Below are positions 7,262-12,214 of a stretch of 12,214 nt of DNA, one piece after another. The notes beneath the pieces were generated by a model. That model was given only the letters and a program-made list of their open reading frames with translations, ran no database searches and was not told the origin of the DNA. Origin of the DNA: Flavobacteriaceae bacterium. Lineage in GTDB: Bacteria; Bacteroidota; Bacteroidia; Flavobacteriales; Flavobacteriaceae. Position numbers and translations under genes: made by a program. The DNA lies in the NCBI GenBank assembly GCA_018674025.1, contig JABHBC010000242.1, positions 1-12,214 of the forward strand, written 5' to 3'. Each line of letters starts with the position of its first letter. Position 1 is the stretch's first letter.

Positions 7262-7718
7262 ATAATTCCATTTTTATATTTGCTCTGACGTACGGACAAT
7301 TATCTTCAAGAGCAATTTCAGTAAAATTGTATTTTAAATACAAGTGTATAGCATTTTTTAATTTTTTATTTGAATATAAAATTATCTTTTTTAAACTCAT
7401 TTTTTTAGCAATTGATATAATTTTTTCGAGTAATTTCTGTCCAATTTTATTATTCCTGTAATTTGGATTTACGGCCATCTTAGTTAATTCAAATGTAAAT
7501 TTATTATTTGTTGGCATTAATGCTACAGTGCCCACAATATCATTGTTAAATTCAGCAAACAAAATAATTCCACCTTTTTTAATTATATACTTTTCAGGTT
7601 TGCTTAAGACCTCTTTATCATAATCTTCAACACAAAAATATTTTTCTAACCATTCAATATTTAAATCGTAAAATTTAGATGAATATTCGGTTTTAAAATT
7701 TTTAAAGCTGATTTTCAT
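7254..7718 (-). CDS. GNAT-family N-acetyltransferase
   Basis: A 154-residue single-domain GNAT protein. Beta-4 (FELTKMAVNP, 76-85) is followed by the acetyl-CoA pyrophosphate loop and helix (YRNNKIGQKLLEK, 87-99), then KKIILYSNKKLKNAIHLYLKYNF (110-132), the usual beta-5/helix-4 region with Tyr and Asn. The loop normally reads R/Q-x-x-G-x-G/A; here it is R88-N-N-K-I-G93, so the first Gly is Lys and only the second is kept. The fold call is firm but the substrate is unknown. The gene is single on its strand, divergent from ftcD and tail-to-tail with ettA (8-bp overlap). An amino-acid or small-molecule acetyltransferase is as likely as a protein acetyltransferase. Confidence 0.85.
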   Translation of the reverse strand: MKISFKNFKTEYSSKFYDLNIEWLEKYFCVEDYDKEVLSKPEKYIIKKGGIILFAEFNNDIVGTVALMPTNNKFTFELTKMAVNPNYRNNKIGQKLLEKIISIAKKMSLKKIILYSNKKLKNAIHLYLKYNFTEIALEDNCPYVRANIKMELSI

Positions 7719-7732
7719 TAATAACTGAATTA

Positions 7733-7765
7733 TTTGAATAATTAAATTTAATATTAATATATTTA
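7733..7765 (+). promoter_or_regulatory. Candidate promoter of ftcD
   Basis: TTTG (7733-7736) lies 21 bases before TATATTTA (7758-7765), which matches seven of eight positions if the two free ones are counted (TAnnTTTG with a final A). Spacing falls in the 17-23 range of the Bacteroidota promoter consensus. It predicts a leader of roughly a dozen bases before the ATG at 7782. The -33 element overlaps a perfect inverted repeat, AATTATT-TG-AATAATT (7728-7743), which could be an operator or chance. Confidence 0.5.
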
Positions 7766-7781
7766 ATTAATAATAAATACT

Positions 7782-9470
7782 ATGCAATTAATTGAATGTG
7801 TTCCTAATATTTCAGAGGGTAGAAATAAAATTATAATTGATAAAATTGTTGATGTTGTAGAATCTGTCGATGGTGTTAAATTATTAAATGTAGACCCTGG
7901 AAAAGCAACAAACAGAACAGTTATCACTTTTGTAGGTGAACCTGAAAAAGTTATTGAATCTGCTTTTTTATTAATACAAAAGGCTCAAGAGCTTATTAAT
8001 ATGAGTCTTCATAAAGGAGAGCATCCTAGAATGGGAGCTGTTGATGTATGTCCTTTAATACCTATTTCTAATATTTCAATGGAAGAGACTGTTGAATATG
8101 CACATAAATTAAGTAAAAGAGTAGGGAATGATTTAAATATCCCTGTTTATTGCTATGAAAATGCGGCGAAAGAGCAAAAGCGTATTAATTTATCGAATTG
8201 TAGATCTGGAGAATATGAAGGTTTATCAAAGAAAATCATTACTAAAGAATGGAAACCGGATTATGGTCCAAACGATTTTAATGAAAGTGTAGTCAAATCT
8301 GGAGTAACAGCAATTTCAGCACGAGATTTTTTAATTGCTTATAATATTAATTTAAATTCCACGTCCTCAAGAAGAGCTAATGCTATAGCATTTGATCTAA
8401 GGGAAGCAGGTAGAGTTAAACGCGAGGGTGATAAAATTTCTGGAAAAATAATAAAGGACAGTAAAGGTAATCCTTTAAGACAACCAGGATTATTTAAAAA
8501 CTTAAAAGGAATAGGTTGGTATATTGAGGAATATGGAATAGCACAAATATCTTATAATTTGACTAATATTAATGTAACAAGTTTACATGATGTCTTTGAA
8601 AAAACTTGCGAAAGAGCTACTGCCAGAGGTTTAAGGGTAACAGGTTCTGAGTTAATAGGTTTAGTTCCAAAAAAAGTTCTAATTGACGCAGGTAAATATT
8701 TTTTAAAAAAACAAAGTAGATCCCTTGCTATCCCAGAAAGAGATATCATTCAAATTGCAGTTAAAACTTTAGGTTTAGATGAGTTACAACCTTTTAATCA
8801 AGATGAACGTATAATCGAATATGCTTTAAAAAATGAGAATCATTTTTTAGCTAATATGACATTAATAGATTTTGCTAATAAGACTTCTAGTGAATCTCCT
8901 GCGCCAGGAGGAGGTTCTATTTCTGCTTATACAGGCGCACTAGGTGCAGCTTTATCGACTATGGTTGCTAACTTATCAGCAAATAAAAGAGGATGGGATG
9001 ATAAATGGGAATTTTATTCAAAATGGGGTGAGAAAAGCCTTAACTTTCAGAATATTTTGGTAAATCTTGTAGATGAGGATACTAAAGCATTTAATAAAAT
9101 AATGTCTGCTGTATCATTACCAAAAGATACAAGCGAGGAAAAATTAAATCGATCTAATGCTTTAGAATCAGCAACAAAGAATGCAATTGAAATTCCTTTT
9201 AAAATTATGGAGACTTCGTTTGCTTGTTTAGAAAGTATAAAATGTATGACAGAACTAGGTAATCCAAATTCAATTTCAGATGCAGGAGTTGCTGCTCTTT
9301 GTATCCGTACTGCTGTTATGGGTGCATTTTTAAATGTAAAAATTAATTGTAAAGACTTAAAAGACAAAAAATTTGTTTCAAGTATTCTTAAAAAAGGTAA
9401 GGTAATCGTAAATGATACTAAAAGAATTGAGGCCGAAATTTTAGAATTAGTTGAAAAACAACTTAATTAA
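7782..9470 (+). CDS. ftcD: Bifunctional glutamate formimidoyltransferase / formimidoyl-THF cyclodeaminase
   Basis: A 562-residue fusion with the same domain order as mammalian FTCD (541 residues). The formimidoyltransferase part covers about residues 1-330 and begins MQLIECVPNISEGR; HPRMGAVDVCP (81-91) holds the expected catalytic His (H81). The cyclodeaminase part (about 355-562) has the ESPAPGGGSISAYTGALGAA signature (371-390) and NPNSISDAGVAAL (494-506). The enzyme transfers the formimidoyl group of N-formimidoyl-L-glutamate to tetrahydrofolate, giving glutamate, then releases ammonia to form 5,10-methenyl-THF, in the cytoplasm. It converges on hutI, whose product supplies its substrate, so the pair covers the end of histidine breakdown and feeds one-carbon metabolism. 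No frameshift or missing motif is seen. The preceding divergent spacer carries a candidate promoter. Confidence 0.95.
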   Translation: MQLIECVPNISEGRNKIIIDKIVDVVESVDGVKLLNVDPGKATNRTVITFVGEPEKVIESAFLLIQKAQELINMSLHKGEHPRMGAVDVCPLIPISNISMEETVEYAHKLSKRVGNDLNIPVYCYENAAKEQKRINLSNCRSGEYEGLSKKIITKEWKPDYGPNDFNESVVKSGVTAISARDFLIAYNINLNSTSSRRANAIAFDLREAGRVKREGDKISGKIIKDSKGNPLRQPGLFKNLKGIGWYIEEYGIAQISYNLTNINVTSLHDVFEKTCERATARGLRVTGSELIGLVPKKVLIDAGKYFLKKQSRSLAIPERDIIQIAVKTLGLDELQPFNQDERIIEYALKNENHFLANMTLIDFANKTSSESPAPGGGSISAYTGALGAALSTMVANLSANKRGWDDKWEFYSKWGEKSLNFQNILVNLVDEDTKAFNKIMSAVSLPKDTSEEKLNRSNALESATKNAIEIPFKIMETSFACLESIKCMTELGNPNSISDAGVAALCIRTAVMGAFLNVKINCKDLKDKKFVSSILKKGKVIVNDTKRIEAEILELVEKQLN

Positions 9471-10707
9471 TTATTTTTCCTGCTAAAATAACTTTACTTA
9501 TTTTTTTACTTCCAAACGAGTATGGAATTTCATTTATTGAACTTATATTTTCTGTTACAATTAAATTGGCAATTTTACCTTTGGTAATACTTCCAACTTT
9601 GTCACTTATACCCATAGCATATGCTCCATTTATCGTTGCTGCATTTATAGCTTCCTCTGCAGTTAGTTTCATTTTAATACATGCTGTACTTACGACAAAG
9701 TTCATATTCCCACTAGGGGAGGATCCAGGATTATAATCACTAGCAATAGCTAATGGTAAACCATTATCAATTATCTTTCTTGCAGGAGTATAGTTAATTC
9801 CTAAAAAATAAGAACAAGTTGGCAATGCAACTGGAATAGTAGAGCCACCTTTAAGATCAATCAAATCCTGGTCAGTTAGTACCTCTAAGTGATCAACAGA
9901 TAATGCATTATATTTTAACGCTAATTTAATTCCACCAAATGAATTGAATTGATTCACATGAATTTTGGACTTTATACCAAGTTCTTTTGCTCTTGATAAA
10001 ATACTTTCAGATTGTTCTATGTTAAAATATCCCTTTTCACAAAAAATATCAACATAATCTATTAATCTAGCTTCATAATATTCAGGCATCATTCTATTTA
10101 CAATAAGATCGATATATCCTTTTTTGTTATTTGTAAATTCTCTTGGAAAAGCATGAGCACCTAAAAAAGTTGATTTAACTATTATATCATTTTGTTTTTT
10201 AATTTTAGAAATAACTTGGAGCATTTTTTTTTCTGATTGTAAATTTAAACCATAACCTGATTTAATTTCTATTGCACCTGTTCCTTGATTAATTACATCT
10301 TTAATTCTATTCGAAGACTGTTTTAATAAATCCTCTTTATTTGTATTTCTTAAAATATCAACCGAGTTTAATATACCACCACCATTATTAGCGATTTCAT
10401 TGTAACTTAGACCTTTGATTCTGTCAATAAATTCATTGGACCTGTTTCCTGCATAAACAATATGAGTATGTGAGTCACACCAAGACGGTAAAACCATTTT
10501 ACCTTTACAATCAACAATATTAAAGTTTTCTAAATTTTTTGGGGAGTTTTTCATTTCTCCAAAGTCTTTAATTATACCTTTATCAATCAATAAATATGCA
10601 GATTTGATGGATGGAATTACACTCATTTCCTTACCAGAAACATAAGATGTTTCAAGGTCTCTTACTTGTAGAAGATTTTTTATATTTATTAGAAGAATTT
10701 GAGACAT
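9463..10707 (-). CDS. hutI: Imidazolonepropionase
   Basis: A 414-residue amidohydrolase-superfamily enzyme of the usual HutI length. Metal ligands are the HxH pair H80/H82 (CDSHTHIVYAGNR), H250 (KIHVNQF) and D324 (ASDYNPGSSPSGNM); these positions agree closely with those I recall for the Bacillus subtilis enzyme. EIKSGYGLN (147-155), LGAHAFP (182-188) and VDHLE (271-275) are further HutI hallmarks. It hydrolyses 4-imidazolone-5-propanoate to N-formimidoyl-L-glutamate, the third step of histidine degradation, in the cytoplasm. It starts eight bases after the fumC stop, so the two are probably co-transcribed. Its stop overlaps that of ftcD, the next pathway step, on the other strand. HutH and HutU are not in the window. 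Confidence 0.95.
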   Translation of the reverse strand: MSQILLINIKNLLQVRDLETSYVSGKEMSVIPSIKSAYLLIDKGIIKDFGEMKNSPKNLENFNIVDCKGKMVLPSWCDSHTHIVYAGNRSNEFIDRIKGLSYNEIANNGGGILNSVDILRNTNKEDLLKQSSNRIKDVINQGTGAIEIKSGYGLNLQSEKKMLQVISKIKKQNDIIVKSTFLGAHAFPREFTNNKKGYIDLIVNRMMPEYYEARLIDYVDIFCEKGYFNIEQSESILSRAKELGIKSKIHVNQFNSFGGIKLALKYNALSVDHLEVLTDQDLIDLKGGSTIPVALPTCSYFLGINYTPARKIIDNGLPLAIASDYNPGSSPSGNMNFVVSTACIKMKLTAEEAINAATINGAYAMGISDKVGSITKGKIANLIVTENISSINEIPYSFGSKKISKVILAGKIIN

Positions 10708-10715
10708 TTATTTTT

Positions 10716-12101
10716 TTAAATCATGTTTTCAGGTTTTACCCATTCATCGTATTCTTGAGATGATACATAACCTAAGTTTATAGCTTCTTCTTTTAATGTA
10801 GTTCCATTTTCATGAGCTTTATTTGCAATTTCAGCTGCTTTATAATATCCAATTTTTGGATTCAATGCAGTAACCAACATGAGAGAATTATTTAGCTTTT
10901 TCGTAATCACTTCTTTGTTAGCTTTAATTCCTTTTAAGCAATTAGTATTAAAACTATTACAAGCATCTGCAAGTAGTTTACAAGACTCAATAAGATTTGA
11001 AGCCATCATAGGCTTAAACACGTTGAGTTGAAAATGTCCTTGAGCAGCTCCAAAAGAGATAGAGGTATCATTACCTATAATATGAGCACAAACCATTGTT
11101 AGCGCCTCACATTGAGTCGGATTTACCTTGCCTGGCATGATAGAACTACCAGGCTCATTTGCTGGCAATGAAATTTCACCAATACCAGATCTTGGTCCAG
11201 AAGCTAAAAATCTTATGTCATTACTAATTTTGTTTAGTGTTATTGCTATTCCTTTTAAAGCACTATGAGTCCTAACAATGGCATCATTTGAAGCTAAGGC
11301 TTCAAACTTATTGGGTGCACTTATAAAAGGGAGTTTAGTTAGATCTGAAATTATTGTAGCTACTCTTTTAGAATAACCATCAGGTGTGTTTAATCCAGTT
11401 CCGACAGCAGTTCCACCGAGAGCTAATTCACTTAAATGTTCTAAAGATTCTTTTAAAGCTTTTATTCCGTGATCTAACTGAGAAACATATGCTGAAAACT
11501 CTTGACCTAAAGTAAGAGGAGTGGCATCCATTAAATGGGTCCTACCAATTTTTATAATATTTTTAAACTCAGAGCTTTTATTTTTAAAACCTTCTCTTAA
11601 ACTTTCTAATGCTGGAATTGTTTTGTCAATTATCAGTTTGTATGAAGAGATGTTTATAGCTGTGGGAAAAGTGTCATTTGAAGATTGTGATTTATTTACA
11701 TCATCATTTGGTTTTACAAATACTTCATTTTCACCTAAATTATTTCCTTGTAATTGATGAGATCTGTTTGAGATCACTTCATTTACATTCATATTTGTCT
11801 GTGTTCCAGATCCTGTTTGCCATATTACTAATGGAAATTGATCATCGTGAATACCATCTAGGATTTCATCGCAAGCTAATAATATCAAATCTTTTTTTTC
11901 TGTATCTAATATTTCTTTTTCGTGATTTACAATCGCAGCTGCTTTTTTTAAATATGCAAAAGCGTGAATTATTTCAATTGGCATTGATGCTGATGGACCA
12001 ATTTTGAAGTTATTTCTTGATCTCTCTGTTTGTGGTCCCCACAGATTATTTAAGGGTACTTTTACTTCGCCTAATGTATCCTTTTCTATCCTATATTCCA
12101 T
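10716..12101 (-). CDS. fumC: Class II fumarate hydratase
   Basis: A 461-residue member of the fumarase/aspartase superfamily. It reversibly hydrates fumarate to L-malate in the TCA cycle, in the cytoplasm. Seen in order: TGSGTQTNMNVNEV (96-109), SSNDTFPTA (140-148), GRTHLMDATP (186-195) with catalytic base/acid H189, and the signature GSSIMPGKVNPTQCE (318-332) with catalytic S319. Each residue is shifted by one from E. coli FumC (H188, S318), so alignment is nearly gap-free. The TGSGTQTNMN and NPTQCE forms favour fumarase over aspartase, which is similar in length. Class II enzymes are homotetramers without an iron-sulfur cluster. It is first of the minus-strand pair with hutI. Its start is supported by MEYRIEKDTLGEVKVP, the normal N-terminus. 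Confidence 0.95.
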   Translation of the reverse strand: MEYRIEKDTLGEVKVPLNNLWGPQTERSRNNFKIGPSASMPIEIIHAFAYLKKAAAIVNHEKEILDTEKKDLILLACDEILDGIHDDQFPLVIWQTGSGTQTNMNVNEVISNRSHQLQGNNLGENEVFVKPNDDVNKSQSSNDTFPTAINISSYKLIIDKTIPALESLREGFKNKSSEFKNIIKIGRTHLMDATPLTLGQEFSAYVSQLDHGIKALKESLEHLSELALGGTAVGTGLNTPDGYSKRVATIISDLTKLPFISAPNKFEALASNDAIVRTHSALKGIAITLNKISNDIRFLASGPRSGIGEISLPANEPGSSIMPGKVNPTQCEALTMVCAHIIGNDTSISFGAAQGHFQLNVFKPMMASNLIESCKLLADACNSFNTNCLKGIKANKEVITKKLNNSLMLVTALNPKIGYYKAAEIANKAHENGTTLKEEAINLGYVSSQEYDEWVKPENMI

Positions 12102-12126
12102 ATTTATTATATGTAAAATTAGAGTA

Positions 12127-12134
12127 CAAATTTA
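12127..12134 (-). promoter_or_regulatory. Candidate -7 element for fumC-hutI
   Basis: Read on the minus strand this is TAAATTTG, a full TAnnTTTG match, placed 25 bases before the fumC ATG and predicting a leader of about 20 bases. No TTG sits at the expected 17-23 base distance, so the -33 half is not convincing. Confidence 0.42.
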
Positions 12135-12167
12135 CGAATTTTAGTTCAATAATTTTTTTATTATTAA

Positions 12168-12198
12168 TTGTTTAAGATTATTAAAGATTATATCTTTG
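12168..12198 (+). promoter_or_regulatory. Candidate promoter for a gene to the right of the window
   Basis: TTG (12168-12170), a 20-base spacer, then TATCTTTG (12191-12198): a full match to the flavobacterial TTG-N17-23-TAnnTTTG consensus, divergent from fumC. No ATG lies in the last 16 bases, so the start of the driven gene would be outside the window. The spacer contains an 8-bp direct repeat (AAGATTAT at 12174-12181 and 12184-12191, 10-bp period). Confidence 0.55.
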
Positions 12199-12214
12199 TA
12201 ACTTATTCTTAAAA

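Noticed and set aside
7743..7750. TAAATTTA as a -7 element for the GNAT gene
   Set aside because: It lacks the final G and is self-complementary, so strand is ambiguous, and no paired TTG is visible.
8552..8749. A 65-codon open frame on the minus strand inside ftcD
   Set aside because: It lies wholly within the well-supported ftcD frame and has no recognisable domain.
9047..9367. A 106-codon open frame on the minus strand inside ftcD
   Set aside because: It is antisense to the conserved cyclodeaminase domain and has no family features.
11521..12007. Two overlapping plus-strand open frames (78 and 109 codons) inside fumC
   Set aside because: Both are antisense to conserved fumarase motifs; the hydrophobic look of the translations comes from complementing charged and polar codons.
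1..12214. A defence system, mobile element, prophage, CRISPR array or other novel accessory system
   Set aside because: No transposase, integrase, terminal repeats, spacer-repeat pattern or toxin-antitoxin pair is visible; the genes are mainly housekeeping or conserved families with uniform base composition.

Overview
The window is very AT-rich and gene-dense. It looks like chromosomal DNA of a bacterium in the phylum Bacteroidota, most likely a flavobacterium with a compact, streamlined genome such as the pelagic marine ones. Four things point there: flavobacterial-type families (a DUF3857 protein with degenerate transglutaminase region, a short MenE-type ligase, a 61-residue CAL67264-type membrane protein directly before ettA, a bifunctional FtcD); start codons mostly preceded by A/T-rich sequence instead of a clear Shine-Dalgarno; TAnnTTTG promoter -7 elements, the Bacteroidota form; and almost no intergenic DNA. 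The lineage is inferred from these traits, not from a search.

Layout, left to right. The first 78 bases are the 3' end of an unidentified plus-strand gene. Its stop overlaps the TTG start of a four-helix DoxX-like membrane protein. That gene converges on, and overlaps by 27 bp, a minus-strand gene for a secreted 660-residue DUF3857 protein. A 105-bp divergent spacer follows. It starts a plus-strand cluster of five tightly packed genes: menE-like acyl-CoA ligase, secreted M24 metallopeptidase, exported lysine-tailed protein of unknown function, two-helix membrane protein, and the ABC-F translation factor ettA. A minus-strand GNAT acetyltransferase overlaps the end of ettA by 8 bp.

A 63-bp divergent spacer then separates the GNAT gene from plus-strand ftcD. 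The ftcD gene converges, with an 8-bp overlap, on hutI, which lies behind fumC in a minus-strand pair. The last 113 bases form the upstream region of fumC. They also hold a good candidate promoter pointing right, out of the window.

Functional links. HutI makes N-formimidoyl-L-glutamate, and FtcD moves its formimidoyl group to tetrahydrofolate and deaminates the product. The two therefore form the last steps of histidine degradation, giving glutamate and 5,10-methenyl-THF. Histidase and urocanase are not in the window. Fumarase, co-directional with hutI, is a TCA-cycle enzyme. MenE is a step of menaquinone synthesis. EttA couples translation to energy state.

I see no mobile element, phage gene, CRISPR array, rRNA or tRNA, and no gene-free stretch over 300 bases. 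This is a largely ordinary housekeeping region. The items most worth a second look are the exported protein and membrane protein upstream of ettA, the DUF3857 protein whose transglutaminase-like region lacks its catalytic residues, and a few small repeats in the promoter spacers. I found no convincing undescribed system.
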